A DNA stretch of 64,000 nucleotides from Limonium bicolor. Its lineage: Eukaryota; Streptophyta; Magnoliopsida; Caryophyllales; Plumbaginaceae. Below, one piece after another: positions 1-10,742 of this stretch. Location of the stretch: positions 281,417,999-281,481,998 of the forward strand of contig CM041776.1 in assembly GCA_023374045.1 (NCBI GenBank), given 5' to 3'. How positions within the stretch are numbered: position 1 is the first letter of the stretch; each line of letters starts with the position of its first letter. The notes beneath the pieces are model-generated. The model did not search any database. It was not told where the DNA came from and saw only the letters and a program-made list of their open reading frames with translations. The position numbers and the translations under genes were made by a program.

Positions 1-1697
1 TCTGAGATGCCCTAAGGACTTCCTCGGCTCAGACCTTTCTTAATGAGTTTTAACAGTTTATGTGATATGTGTGTATGCATGGAATGATCTGTGCTATCTG
101 TTGTTTACTCGCATTTAATTATTATGCGCGAATGCCCACCGGGCTAATACTACGTGGACTATAGATCGAGTTATATAAACATACATATACGAGCAATGTG
201 TTGTGACTGCCGTTACTTAATATAATACTCTTAGTATTACAAATTATGTATATAATAACCTAAGTAAAATACTTAGGAACGAGATACGACATCGTCGGTC
301 TCTAGAGCTTGGACTCGAACATGAATACGACCTAGATTACTTCTAGGTATGCGTAAGACCCATAGGGCAGCTAAGTAATAAGTGAATTCTCCATACCTAA
401 AACTATACTTGGGTAACTGATTAATTTAATCAAGTGTTGGAGTGTGAATGAGTGTGATGATATATATAAATCCAGGTAGCCACCGGCTACTGGTTGCGCA
501 TAGAGATCTCTAGAGTTAACACCCGGATCGGGTCTACTCTTGTTAAATCCTGATGAACCTACATAGATTGTCAGGAAGAGTGTGCTACTGTTGGCACCAG
601 GCCCTTGGCCATTTAAGGACACCTTTAAAAAGGCAAAGCGAAAGACCCGGGATCTCCCGATCCTTGGCATTATGAGCACCTTCGTGTGTACGTGGGACTA
701 CCGTCCATGTGAGTTATTTTGGGTTGTCCTAATTTGACACCCGACGGTGCTAACTAAAAATACAATGTTATGTGAGGGCCCGGGGGGCCGGTTGTTATGA
801 TGTGTAACGATTGTTATAAGCGTTTGCGCATTTTACCACCATTGACTTTACTATCTGTTGTTATTTAAGTGATGTGTGTAAACTGTAATGAATGATGCAT
901 GTGTTTACTTATGCTTGTACAACTTTCAATATAAACTGTAAACTGGAAAAGCATGAAATGAATCTAATACAAAGACGGTTAATAATGACCTAAGTGACCG
1001 CTAGGGTTCAAACCTAGCATACTCAGCGTTTATCGCTGAGCCTACTCGACTTTTTGTAGGTTGAGGATTACTGACGAAACCGAAGTGTGGGACCCGGGTA
1101 GCTAGGGCTTTTCTTTTTTATTACCGCACGGAACTTCCTACTATATTAGGATAGACGTTAACTTACTTATGATGATGTTGTACATATTCGGGATACAGTT
1201 AGATGCTCACTGTTGTTGGTATACTTTTGGGATTTGGTTTGTTGTATAGGCGGTATCTCGTTTACTATCTGTTGTTATAAGCGTTTATCGCTGAGCCTAC
1301 ACAACTTTTTGCAAGTTGAGGATTACTGACGAAGCCAAAGTGCGGAACCCGGGTAGCTAGGCCTTTGCTTTTTGATTACCGCACGGAACTTCCTAACTGT
1401 ATAAGGATAGACGTTAACTTACTTATGATGATGTTGTACATATTTGGGATACGGTTAGATGCTCACTGTTGTTGGTATAATTTTGGGATTTGGTTTTTTG
1501 TATAGGCGGTATCTCGTTATCACCACGGAGTTTATTTATTATCGTTGTTCAGTTATTGTATTTCGTTTTGCTTCATCACTCACATGGGCGAGCGATGGCA
1601 AGACACCTGTGTGAGATTATTTATCGTTACTTCTTCCGCTGTGTGACGTGTTTATTATTGCTACGTGAGGAATTATTAGGTGATTATCGGTAGGGGT
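1..1697. repeat. Unassigned repeat-like DNA with tandem duplication
   Basis: No convincing gene is visible. A segment of about 240 bp occurs twice head to tail, at 1026-1262 and 1281-1520 (period 255), with roughly 90% identity by eye. A shorter related piece, the motif ACTATCTGTTGTTAT, also occurs near 850 and 1262. Short ORFs here (for example minus strand 371-679) match no family I recognise. Low coding capacity and internal duplications suggest part of a long retrotransposon LTR or leader, but no terminus, PBS or PPT could be identified. Confidence 0.4.
1026..1520. repeat. Two-copy tandem duplication, period 255 bp
   Basis: Copies 1026-1262 and 1281-1520 both run from GCGTTTATCGCTGAGCCTAC to GGCGGTATCTCGTT. 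They differ by scattered substitutions and 1-base indels. Confidence 0.85.
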
Positions 1698-2126
1698 GAT
1701 ACGAAGGGCTCCCCTGTTTAATAGTGTAGGCGTGAGGAGGAACCGCCCTACACTTAGCCTTTTAGGCTATTTGGCATTGTCTGAGATCCTGGGCAGGATA
1801 GTGACTGAATTCGCATGCTCCCGAGGATTGGTTTGCGTTTGGGACGGGAGCTGACCTTGTTGACGTGGTTGCGTCAAAAGTTGTTGTAATTGCAACTGCA
1901 ACGATTTGTGCTCCTTGCGAATGGTTGAGATCTCGTTGTGGGTATCCTGGGTTTTGTTCATCAGGGCTGACATCATGTCACGAAGTTCAGCCATCTCGGT
2001 CTCTGATGATGATGCAGGATGGGATGGTCTGTATTGCCTTTGACCTCCCTGGTAGCCGGCTTGACTCTAGAAGTGTTGAGGGGGTTGATTCCCCTGGTGC
2101 CATGGCTTCCGATACCCTTGATTACC
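1698..2126 (-). pseudogene. Truncated second copy of Athila-type gag 3' end
   Basis: This segment repeats 4452-4880 almost base for base and encodes the Gag C-terminus on the minus strand (about 75 codons from 1994 to 1767, stop near 1767). Seen directly: the copy ends abruptly near 2126 inside ACCCA, where it passes into LTR sequence. At the other end similarity stops near 1698. It lacks the first 370 or so codons of the intact gag at 4525-5916. It is best read as the remains of a second, internally deleted element lying head to tail with the first. Confidence 0.8.
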
Positions 2127-3474
2127 CAAGGGACTTATAGAAAACTAGTCCTAATCCGGGCAAAAGCCTATTCTATAATATAAGGGGGGGGGAAGTAAAT
2201 GTGATGCTAACTAAATAACTAACTTTGATTTGGAAAGATTATCAATGCAAGAGAAACGTATAACCAATAATCAAGGGTCGCAAGTTTCAAAGAGATTTGG
2301 TCTCGCAAAATGCATACTCCGGGTGACATGCCGGACCTCCGCTACCCGGCAGATTCATGGCCTTGAATGTGCCGGGTAACTTTATCATCCGGCACTACAT
2401 CCGGCATCGTACATTTCGTAAACAACACTTCCAGATTCGGTTCTGACAAAAGGAACTCAATATTCATACTTGCATCGTGCATAGCTAATGCCGCGAATAC
2501 AAACAGAATAATGGGAAATAAGAGATAACCCTAAACCTTAGGTCTTGATGCCCCTCTTTCAGAACAACAAACTTAAAGATTACCAAAATCCTAATCTATC
2601 ATATTCTTGTCTTGTGAACATTAAATAGACTTAGAGATAAGAGAATAAATAGCTACTTCATTCTACTTTGCATGAAGATTAGAACTCGGTTAAGAAACTT
2701 GAAAAATTCCATAAATGGTCATAAGAGTTTACAAGGAAATATTCCCTAACCAAAAACCTAACAAGGATTCTGCATCACCATCCACATAACCACAAGGAGA
2801 TAATACAAAGGGGGAGAAGGGGATGTTAGTAGCCTTAACCCGTCAAGGTCTTCTTCTTCTCTCGCGTGGATGGATCTGCAGACGTTCCTTGGACACCAAC
2901 AGATGGAATGTGGCGGAAATGAAGTGTGAATGGCGTGGATTTGGTATGTTGAAGTGTGTCAAATTGTAGCCTTTCTCGGCCTATTTATAGGCATCACATG
3001 TGTCTGTTGCCGAGCGTCGTGTCGAACCATCAGTAGCCGGCACACGTGATAAATGTGCCCAACTGTTAACGGTCGAAACCGCCAATTCCGCGCGAAACAG
3101 TACATATGCCGGGTAGGGGATACCCGGCATCGTATCCGGCACCATCCTAATCACCAACGGTCAATAACTGCTATCGCTTGGTCAACCGTGACTCTTTACT
3201 TATGCCGGATGGAATCTACCCAGCATCATGTCCGGCAAGGCCTCTTTTCTGTTCTGTGTTTATGCCGTGCAGGATCAACCCGACATTGAGTCCGGCTTCA
3301 ATTGAACTTTTGCCTAGAAAATCATTCCTTGCACAGAAAACTCATAAAAACATAAGTCTGTACAAATAATATACTTTAACACATAATAAACATAAATAAC
3401 ACATATATAACTCTATTTAGATAAATATAATACTAAATCTAATGCATAAAATATGATAAGTCTGCGGCTTATCA
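2126..3474 (-). repeat. 3' LTR of the TR-GAG element, truncated
   Basis: It matches 6857-8213 along its whole length and ends on the plus strand in TTATCA at 3474. The first 120 bp or so of the LTR as read on the plus strand (6735-6856) are missing. At 2126 the LTR is replaced by gag sequence. The next bases outward into the internal domain, read on the minus strand, form a modest purine run (GTGTAGGGCC) that could be the polypurine tract. Confidence 0.8.
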
Positions 3475-4450
3475 AGGCCCTACACTTACCTTTTGCTAGT
3501 CCTTGAGCAAAACAAGATTAGAAAGGAGCAATTACTTATGCACAAAACAGATAAACTTTAGAATGACAATTAGATAAATATTTCTAACTGCTGACTCTAA
3601 TTCACAAGTATCACTTAATCTACCTTATCTATCCAAACATACTTATGGGTATAAAAACAAATAATTCTCATAACCGATCAAAAGCTTTTGGGCTATTTTG
3701 CATAAGGGATTTGTGTAATCTCTCCGTTTTCCGGTTTCCATCACTCAGCTCTATTTTTCAAGAGTTTCTGAATGTGGCCAAGACACTCAAAATTGGTTTT
3801 TATTATTCAGCCCTATTTTGCAAGGGTTTTTGAATCTAACCATGATTGTTTTGCAATGAAGAACAAGGAATTTAGGAGAAAAATAAAAGGAAAAACTCTC
3901 GTTTCTTGCTTTTATTCTGAAGCACCTTTTTCAACCTCAAGGAATATAATGCTTTTCCTTTGGAAGAAGATTTTTTTTCTTTCTCTTTTTTTTGTTTTCT
4001 TCTTCTTTCTTTTGCACAAAAACCCTTTTTAAGATTTTCACCCAAAAGATTTTTCACAATTTGAAAAGAAAATAAACAAGTACCCATAAGTACAATAAGG
4101 AAGGAATTAGGAGAAAGATCATATACTCACGTTAAATAAAAAGAATCAAGAAGTTAAAAACAAGAATCTACAAGTCATTAGAGAGCTTACCCCTTGAGAG
4201 AACAAGCATTTAGTCATTCCTAATCTTATCTCAATCAAAAATATGCAAAAGTTAGTAAAACATTGATAAAACTCAAACTTATGCATATAAATAAAAACTT
4301 ATTTTTAAGGGGGATCCCTGCCCTACACTTGGCAGGAACACTGTCCCTAGTGTTCAAAAAGAAAATGTTTTTTTTTGTTTTTTTAAGAAATAAAATAACT
4401 ATAATGAAAGCAATTAAATAAACAATAACATAAAATTAAAAGAGAAAAAT
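3475..4450. other. Non-coding 3' internal spacer of TR-GAG element
   Basis: Between gag and the 3' LTR there is nearly 1 kb of AT-rich sequence with poly-T/A runs (for example 3968-4030) and no protein similarity that I can see. In an autonomous Athila this position would hold pol. Plus-strand ORFs here are low-complexity artefacts. The phrase CCCTACACTT recurs at about 3479, 4320 and 4503. Confidence 0.6.
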
Positions 4451-4524
4451 TAAATGATACGAAGGGCTCCCCTGTTTAATAGTGAAGGCGTGAGGAGGAA
4501 CCGCCCTACACTTAGCCTTTTAGG

Positions 4525-5916
4525 CTATTTGGCATTATCTGAGATCCTGGCTAGAATAGTGACCGAATTCGCATGCTCCCGAGGATTGGATTGTGTTTGG
4601 GACGGGAGCTGACCTTGTTGTCGTGGTTGCGTCAGAAGTTGCTGTAATTGCAACTGCAACGATTTGTGCTCCTTGCGAATGGTTGAGATCTCGTTGTGGG
4701 TATCCTGGGTTTTGTTCATCAGGGCTGACATCATGTCACGAAGTTCAGCCATCTCGGCCTCTGATGATGATGCAGGATGGGATGGTCTGTTTGCCTTTGA
4801 CCTCCCTGGTAGCCGGCTTGACTTGGAAGTGTTTAGGGGGTTGATTCCCCTGGTGCCATGGCTGCTGATACCCTTGGTTACCCACATAATTGACTTCCTC
4901 AACATTCTGAAAGTCTGGAATGTCAGGGATCGAGCGTGTGGTCGTGCACTAACCACGTTCGCCTGTTGAGGAAGTTTGTTCATCGTTATTTGCTCCACCA
5001 CTTTCTGTAGAGCGCTAACCTTTGTAGAAGTTTGAGCATTGCTCTCCAACAACTGCTCATGACTTTGCATTAGTTTGTCAAATTTAGCATCGCCCTCTCC
5101 CACTTGATATAAACCAGCGGTACTACCCCTGGTTCCACCGGTGGCCCAATCCCTAATCTCTTCACAAAGAGATTCAACCCCACTAAGGAATTGATCTCCA
5201 GGCTTCTTTAATATATTTGCACCAAGGGAGGATAAGATCATCATCTTGCATTGATTGATCAATCCTTTGTAAAACAACTGAGATAGTTGTTCCTTGGTGA
5301 GGCCGTGGTGTGGACATGTGCGCAGCAACCCTTTGAATCTGTTCCAAGTCTCACAGATGTTCTCCAAGCTAGGCTGTCTGAAGTTGTAAATATCGGCGAT
5401 CATCTCTAGGGTGCGACTTGGAGGCATGAATTTGTCATAAAACTTGGTTGCCATGTCCTCCCAAGTGGTGATGGTACTGGGGGTCAGACTGTGGTACCAC
5501 TTGCTGGCATTCCCTGTAAGGCTATGGGGGAAGAGGGAAAGTCTGGCATATTGGAGGACATTGTTTGTGGAGGTTAGGCTGTTTGTATGTTGTAGAAATT
5601 TGGTGATGTGGAGCAAGGCATCGTTCGGGTTTGTACCGTCGAACATACCCAACTCCTTGATGCATCGGATTTGATGATATGACTTAAGTTTTTGCCATTC
5701 ATCGTATTCGTTTTGTGGAAGGAGAGGGAGGTTGATTGCGGGCTTTTGGCCTTGGTTAGAAGGCCGGTTTATATTTCGGACGGTATATGTTGCCATTGAT
5801 GTAGGAGGTAGGTGTTGGTGGTTTCTTCGTTGACGAATGAAGCGGAGAAGAGTCCTCTCGATTTCTGGGTCTAAATCTGCTAAATCTTCAGGAGAATTTG
5901 TGGACCGCAGAAGCAT
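4525..5916 (-). CDS. gag: Gag polyprotein of Athila-type retrotransposon
   Basis: A 463-codon ORF with ATG at 5916. The retrotransposon Gag domain spans about residues 85-255, with the family-typical stretch ETWNRFKGLLRTCPHHG near residue 190 and the N-terminal DPEIERTLLRF. A coiled-coil-like heptad region (ISTIRKEHKSLQLQLQQLL) lies near residues 405-425. The C-terminus ends in a GQLPSQTQSNPRE block typical of Athila Gag just before protease. Residues about 335-385 look out of frame against the family consensus, and reading returns to frame later, so two compensating indels are likely. No CCHC zinc knuckle is seen. Role: capsid-forming structural protein of the virus-like particle. The frame stays open although pol is absent, which fits a TR-GAG element. 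Confidence 0.85.
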   Translation of the reverse strand: MLLRSTNSPEDLADLDPEIERTLLRFIRQRRNHQHLPPTSMATYTVRNINRPSNQGQKPAINLPLLPQNEYDEWQKLKSYHQIRCIKELGMFDGTNPNDALLHITKFLQHTNSLTSTNNVLQYARLSLFPHSLTGNASKWYHSLTPSTITTWEDMATKFYDKFMPPSRTLEMIADIYNFRQPSLENICETWNRFKGLLRTCPHHGLTKEQLSQLFYKGLINQCKMMILSSLGANILKKPGDQFLSGVESLCEEIRDWATGGTRGSTAGLYQVGEGDAKFDKLMQSHEQLLESNAQTSTKVSALQKVVEQITMNKLPQQANVVSARPHARSLTFQTFRMLRKSIMWVTKGISSHGTRGINPLNTSKSSRLPGRSKANRPSHPASSSEAEMAELRDMMSALMNKTQDTHNEISTIRKEHKSLQLQLQQLLTQPRQQGQLPSQTQSNPREHANSVTILARISDNAK

Positions 5917-6035
5917 TCACTTTGATAACTTCAGGAGGAGCAAGAGAAAACGTTATAATACTTGGTAATAATAAAAAAATAAAATAATGATATATATAAA
6001 ATTTACGAAAATACAAGAAGAAATAAAATTGTGGT

Positions 6036-6600
6036 TATGCCGGACACGATGCTGGGTGTATGGCACCCGGCATTGGACTTCCTCCAATACTGCCAGGTTG
6101 ATAGTACCCGGCGTTGCGTCCGGTCTTCTGCGAACTCAAAAATTTCAGTAAAGAAACAACAATTAGGAAGTATTAGAAGAGAGATCTAAGGAATGGTGTA
6201 GAAAAAGAATAGAATACTATAAGGAATTTAATCGTTTTACGAAAATAATTTAAAACTAAAAATAATTTGAACATGCCGGATTGGTTGCCGGGTTCGTTGT
6301 ATCCGGCAGTAGACTTCCTCCACCAATGCCGGGTTGAAGTTAACCGGCATACCACCCGGCGCGTTCAAACTCAAAAATAAAGAAAATAAAATGGGAAAGG
6401 GAAAGAGAAGTTAACATAAAAGAGCAATGGAAAAGAATATTTGTCGACAAATCAAAGATTCGAAAAAGGACAATGCGAAGTAAAAGTTGAAGTTTGAGTA
6501 TGCCGGATCGTGCGCCGGGTAAACTCTATCCGGCATAGGACTTCCTCCAAGATGCCGGATTTAGAACACCTGGCAATGTACCCGACATATTCAACCGAAA
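6036..6600. repeat. Three ~230-bp leader repeats with CCGGCA motifs
   Basis: Units start near 6036, 6272 and 6499. Each opens with ATGCCGGA, carries a GACTTCCTCCA core (near 6076, 6310 and 6538) and closes with CCGGCA or GCCGGGT boxes followed by an A-rich spacer. They lie between PBS and gag, that is, in the 5' leader RNA of the element. Spacers differ more than cores. Confidence 0.75.
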
Positions 6601-6697
6601 ATAAAATGAACAAATTAAATTAATCAATCAAATAATTAAAGAATAAAGAATAAAGAATAGGGCGTTTTACCGAATTTAGGACTTGGATTAATTCCAA

Positions 6698-6716
6698 GTC
6701 CCCGGCAACGGCGCCA
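6698..6716 (-). promoter_or_regulatory. Primer binding site, tRNA-Asp type
   Basis: The minus strand reads TGGCGCCGTTGCCGGGGAC, complementary to the 3' end of plant tRNA-Asp, the usual primer of Athila/Tat-type Gypsy elements. It lies 18 bp inside the proposed LTR end at 6735. Confidence 0.75.
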
Positions 6717-6734
6717 ATTTGCTAAACGAAAAAT

Positions 6735-8213
6735 TGTAGGGAAAACTATTTACATAAAAAGAATAAAATAATAAACTAATCCTACTACTCTACTACGGGT
6801 AGCAAATAAAAACCCGGTCGGAGTATAGTGTAAATATATTACGACCGAGAGTATCGAACCCAAGGACTTCTAGAAAACTAGTCCTAATCCGGGCAAAAGC
6901 CTATTCTATAATAATAAGGGGGGAAAAGTAAATGTGATGCTAACTAAATAAACTAACTTTGATTTGGGAAGATTATCAATGCAAGAGAAACGTATAACCA
7001 ATAATCAAGGGTCGCAAGTTTCAAAGAAGATTTGGTCTCGCAAAATGCATACGCCGGGTGACATGCCAGACCTCCGCTACCCGGCAGATTCATGGCCTTG
7101 AATGTGCCGGGTAACTTATATCCGGCACTACATCCGGCATCATACATTTCGTAAACAACACTTCCATATTCGGTTCTGACAAAAGGAACTCAATATTCAT
7201 ACTTGCATCGTGCATAGCTAATGCCGCGAATACAAACAGAATAATGGGAAATAAGAGATTAACCCTAAACCTTAGGTCTTGATGCCCCTCTTTCGGAACA
7301 ACAAACTTAAAGATTACCAAAATCCTAATCTATCCTATTCTTGTCTTGTGAACATTAAATAGGACTTAGAGATAAGAGAATAAATAGATACTTCATTCTA
7401 CTTTGCATGAAGATTAGAACTCGGGTTAAGAAACTTGAAAATTCCATAAATGGTCATAACAGTTTTACAAGGAAATCTTCCCTAACCAAAAACCTAACAA
7501 GGATTATGCATCACCATCCACACAACCACAAGAAGAGAATACAAAGGGGGAGAAGGGGATGTTAATAGCCTTAACCCGTCAAGGTCTTCTTCTTCTCTCG
7601 CGTGGATGGATCTGCAGACGTTCCTTGGACACCAACAGATGGAATGTGGCGGCAATGAAGTGTGAATGGCGTGGATTTGGTATGTTGAAGTGTGTCAAAT
7701 TACAGCCTTTCTCGGCCTATTTATAGGCATCACATGTGTTTGTTGCCGGGCGTCGTGCTGGACCATCAGTAGCCGGCACACGTGATAAATGCGCCCAACT
7801 GTTAACGGTCGAAACCCCCAATTCCGCGTGAAACAGTACATATGCCGGGTAGGGGATACCTGGCATCGTATCCGGCACCATCCTAATCACCAACGGTCAA
7901 TAACTGCTATCGCTTGGTCAACCGTGGCGACTCTTTACTTATGCCGGATGGAATCTACCCGGCATCATGTCTGGCAAGGCCTCTTTTCTGTTCTGTGTTT
8001 ATGCCGTGCAGGATCAACCCGGCATTGAGTCCGGCTTCAATTGAACTTTTGCCTAGAAAATCATTCCTTGCACAGAAAACTCATAAAAACATAAGTCTGT
8101 ACAAATAATATACTTTAACACATAATAAACATAAATAACACATATATAACTCTATTTAGATAAATATAATACTAAATCTAATGCATAAAATATGATAAGT
8201 CTGCGGCTTATCA
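6735..8213 (-). repeat. 5' LTR of TR-GAG element
   Basis: On the plus strand it runs TGTAGGG...TTATCA, giving TG...CA ends and 1479 bp. It shares about 1350 bp with 2126-3474. Differences are scattered substitutions and many 1-base indels. It contains at least eight CCGGCA/TGCCGG boxes. The short plus-strand ORFs inside are not genes. Confidence 0.8.
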
Positions 8214-8438
8214 CAACCCCATCCTAATCATCTTATTAATGGGGGGATGCCCCATTTTTCTATGCCAAAAAAGTAATTTCGTATTAGAAGTATTACCAAA
8301 AATGGTACGGGAATTATTACAATAGTCCAAAGTATCGCTCAAAACATCGTTAAAAGCATTGTTTAATAGTCCAATGTCAAGAATGTAGACCCCAGCGTCG
8401 CAATGTCCGATCCTCTACATGTTCTTCCAGATATGGGC

Positions 8439-8860
8439 CTACAGATAAACGGCATCAGCGTCAAAGGAAACCGTACAGTTTACCTGTTGGGCCAGCCTAC
8501 TAACAGAAATTAAAGAAAGACGGAAACTTGGGACGTGAAGAACGTTCTCCAATTTGAAGTTCTTGGTCAGACGAACAGTGCCTACAGTACTAATCATCTC
8601 AACAGTACCATTAGGCATGGTCACATAGTGAGCATCAGATAATTTTCATTTGTCGATTAACAATGTTTCATCTCCTATGAGATGATCACTAGCGCCAAAA
8701 TCAAGCAACCAACAGTGATTAATATTGTTAAGATAGGTAGCATTACAGTTTATGTAAGCAGTACCCGCAAAAATCGATTTACCCTTGTTGTTTGAGGAAT
8801 TGCTGCTCGTCGCACCCTTTTCTGTGGTTCGACCTGTTTGCTCGAAGAAACCACACAATC
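8439..8860 (-). pseudogene. Copia protease region, broken
   Basis: Two adjacent frames encode a Copia protease segment: HCWLLDFGASDHLIGD (about 8660-8720), followed by a block ending KLENVLHVPSFRLSLISVSRL (about 8500-8560). In the family the catalytic motif is D-S/T-G-A. Here the second position is Phe, so the enzyme would be dead. A frame break separates the two parts near 8640. Confidence 0.75.
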
Positions 8861-8899
8861 AATTAAACCTATCATTCATGCCTGAAAATTTATTCATGC

Positions 8900-9950
8900 C
8901 TTCGACTTTCTGTTCAACGGCGTTAGCCGTGATTGAATTTCGCGGTCCTTTCCACCATTCCGGGTATCCGCCCAACTTAAAGCACTCACTCTTCAAATGG
9001 CTGTTTTACCATAGTGCCCGCAGATATTCGCACTTTTCTTACCATTAGTAGTATCCTTCTCGCGATGATTCTTCCCTTTATCGTTGCGGCCCGCATCAAA
9101 TTTTTTGGCGTTTCCGGCAAAAGAAGTTTCGGCTCCTTCACTTACATTTTTCATAGAGATTCTTTGACGCTCATCCTAAAGAATAAGGGAATACGCCGAA
9201 TCGAGGCTAGGGAGAGGCTTCTTCAGGAGGAGATTCCCCCTTACATTTACAAACTCTTATCGGAGGCCCAGGAGGAATTCAAATAATTTTTGATTTTCTA
9301 TCTATTTGGCTATCTTCTCACCGTAACCATAACAGCAGGGAGCGAATTTTCTACACCAACAATATCATCCCACAGAGATGTCAATTTGGTAAAGTACTCA
9401 GTAACAAACATGTTACCTTGTTTGAGTCTGGATAATTCTTGCTTTAGTTCGAAAATTCTTGTACCATCCACTTAATAAAATCTCTTGGAAAGGTCTTTCC
9501 ACATGTCGTATGAAGTGGCACATGAAACAACACTATCGGCGATGGAAGTTTCGAGAGAAGCTAGGATCAAAGACTAATCAGCCCGTCACAACGGTCCCAA
9601 TCGTATCGACGATTCTTCGCCACCTTTGATCGCCGCAAGGTACTGTCAACGAGTTTGATTTTTTTTTTAGCTAGAAGGCAAATTTCTACCTTCTTCTTCC
9701 CATTTTGGAACCTCTCCTGTCATCAAACTTGGTTGCAGTAAGTTGGATGCCAAGAGCCTTAGAATTTGATACGATTAGCGGATCTGAGTGCGTTCTCCTT
9801 TTATTTTTTTGTTTCATAACTGGATCTTCCTCCGATTCAGAAGATTCTTCCTCCTTTTCGGTGATGTCATCTTCTCCTTCACTCGAAGCCGTGTTGGATG
9901 CCATAAGAATTAGAATTCTCACAGGTTTGGATCTTCTGCTCTTGATACCA
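8900..9950 (-). pseudogene. Copia gag remnant with zinc-knuckle region
   Basis: Pieces of Copia Gag appear in different frames. An acidic N-terminal segment with SDPLIVSNSKALGIQLTATK lies at about 9690-9900. A mid-domain reading VDGTRIFELKQELSRLKQGN-like lies at about 9410-9475. A zinc-knuckle tail, ECFKLGGYPEWWKG, lies near 8940-8985. This wording is typical of UBN2-type plant Copia Gag. Stops and frameshifts are frequent, so no protein is expected. Confidence 0.7.
9938..9950 (-). promoter_or_regulatory. PBS, initiator tRNA-Met type (one-base variant)
   Basis: The minus strand reads TGGTATCAAGAGC directly after the LTR end. It matches the common plant iMet PBS TGGTATCAGAGC with one inserted A. 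Confidence 0.7.
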
Positions 9951-10322
9951 TGAAGAAATCATTGAAGATGAGTGAGGACCAAGGAGGAGAGATTGGAAAT
10001 TGAATGGAGGGTTAAGCGAATGTTTACAAGGAAACACACATAGGATCGAGAAAGCAAAAGCTTGGAGATGGGGATGAAAGAATTGCGAAAGAAAGAATGA
10101 TTTCTTGTATGTATTGTGAATAACCAGTATGGGTATTTATACAAGAGAGGTTTCCTAATAGGAAACACCCAATTGGAAACTTAGCCTAAACTAATAAAGA
10201 CGCCCAATTGGAAACTTAGCCTAAATAACTAAACTAATAAAGACACCCATAACTAAACTAATAAAGACAATACAAAAAAGGATATAAAAGATTATGCTAG
10301 AAATATATATATAATCCTAACA
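9951..10322 (-). repeat. LTR of truncated Copia element
   Basis: On the plus strand it runs TGAAGAAATC...CCTAACA with TG...CA ends, 372 bp, adjacent to the PBS. Its partner LTR is not in the window. Confidence 0.7.
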
Positions 10323-10385
10323 AGTTTAAGAAAAGGGAAAGAATGATACATAGGATAAGTCTAGAGGATTTTAGTAAATCCTAAC

Positions 10386-10727
10386 AAAAACGCTCTCGCT
10401 AAAAAGAGAGACTCTTGCCTAAGAGAGAGGTTTTTGAATTGGTAATGTGATTAGTTCATTTCGATTCTAGTGAACATACTAACTTTTTGTTACCGTACAA
10501 TTGTACATGATCTTTCAATATATGGAGTAACTTGTGTTCGTTACGAAAACTTAGAGTGTGTAAAAGTTTTTTTTGGAAGAAAACAACAAAAAATTGGTTA
10601 CTCATTTAGTCGATATACAATGTCATCTTCAAGCGTAAAATTGGGTCGAATTGCATCCTACCCTATTTTTTTAACATATGAGCCTTAAAATTTTTTCTTG
10701 ATTAAGTGAATTTTATCATACAAATTT
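10386..10727. repeat. 340-bp direct repeat, left copy
   Basis: It matches 11203-11543, beginning AACGCTCT(C/G)GCTAAAAAGAGA and including ATATGGAGTAACTTGTGTTC and TACAATGTCATCTTCAAG. Identity is roughly 88% by eye. Confidence 0.85.
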
Positions 10728-10742
10728 GACAACCACTTGGCA

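Larger units (their letters stand above)
2126..8213 (-). mobile_element. Athila-derived non-autonomous Gypsy element (TR-GAG type)
   Basis: The order on the minus strand is LTR 8213-6735, tRNA-Asp-type PBS 6716-6698, a leader with repeats, a gag ORF 5916-4525, about 1 kb without coding capacity (4450-3475), then the second LTR 3474-2126. No protease, integrase or RT is present. Established knowledge: terminal-repeat elements carrying only gag (TR-GAG) depend on an autonomous partner. The Gag C-terminal wording matches Athila/Tat Gag, where protease and RT would follow. No TSD can be tested because the low-coordinate end is fused to another gag fragment. The high-coordinate end cuts a Copia element at 8213/8214. 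Confidence 0.8.
8214..10322 (-). mobile_element. Truncated, decayed Ty1/Copia element (5' half)
   Basis: Read on the minus strand: LTR 10322-9951, PBS 9950-9938, gag remains, a CCHC-type knuckle, a protease stretch, and the beginning of the GAG-pre-integrase domain (WHRKMGHPPINKM-like) at about 8290-8214. There it stops against the TR-GAG LTR. Frames are broken many times. Integrase, RT and the 3' LTR are not found elsewhere in the window. Confidence 0.8.

Noticed and set aside
3053..3369. Plus-strand ORFs at 3053-3369 and their near copies at 7789-8108
   Set aside because: They lie in the two LTR copies antisense to the element, and their peptides differ only through indels. They are shadows of the repeated LTR.
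3645..4087. Phe/Lys-rich ORFs on both strands
   Set aside because: Low-complexity poly-T/A translation in the non-coding spacer of the TR-GAG element.
8209..8218. A TSD for the TR-GAG element
   Set aside because: The right-flank 5-mer (CAACC) cannot be paired because the left LTR end is missing at the 2126 chimera.
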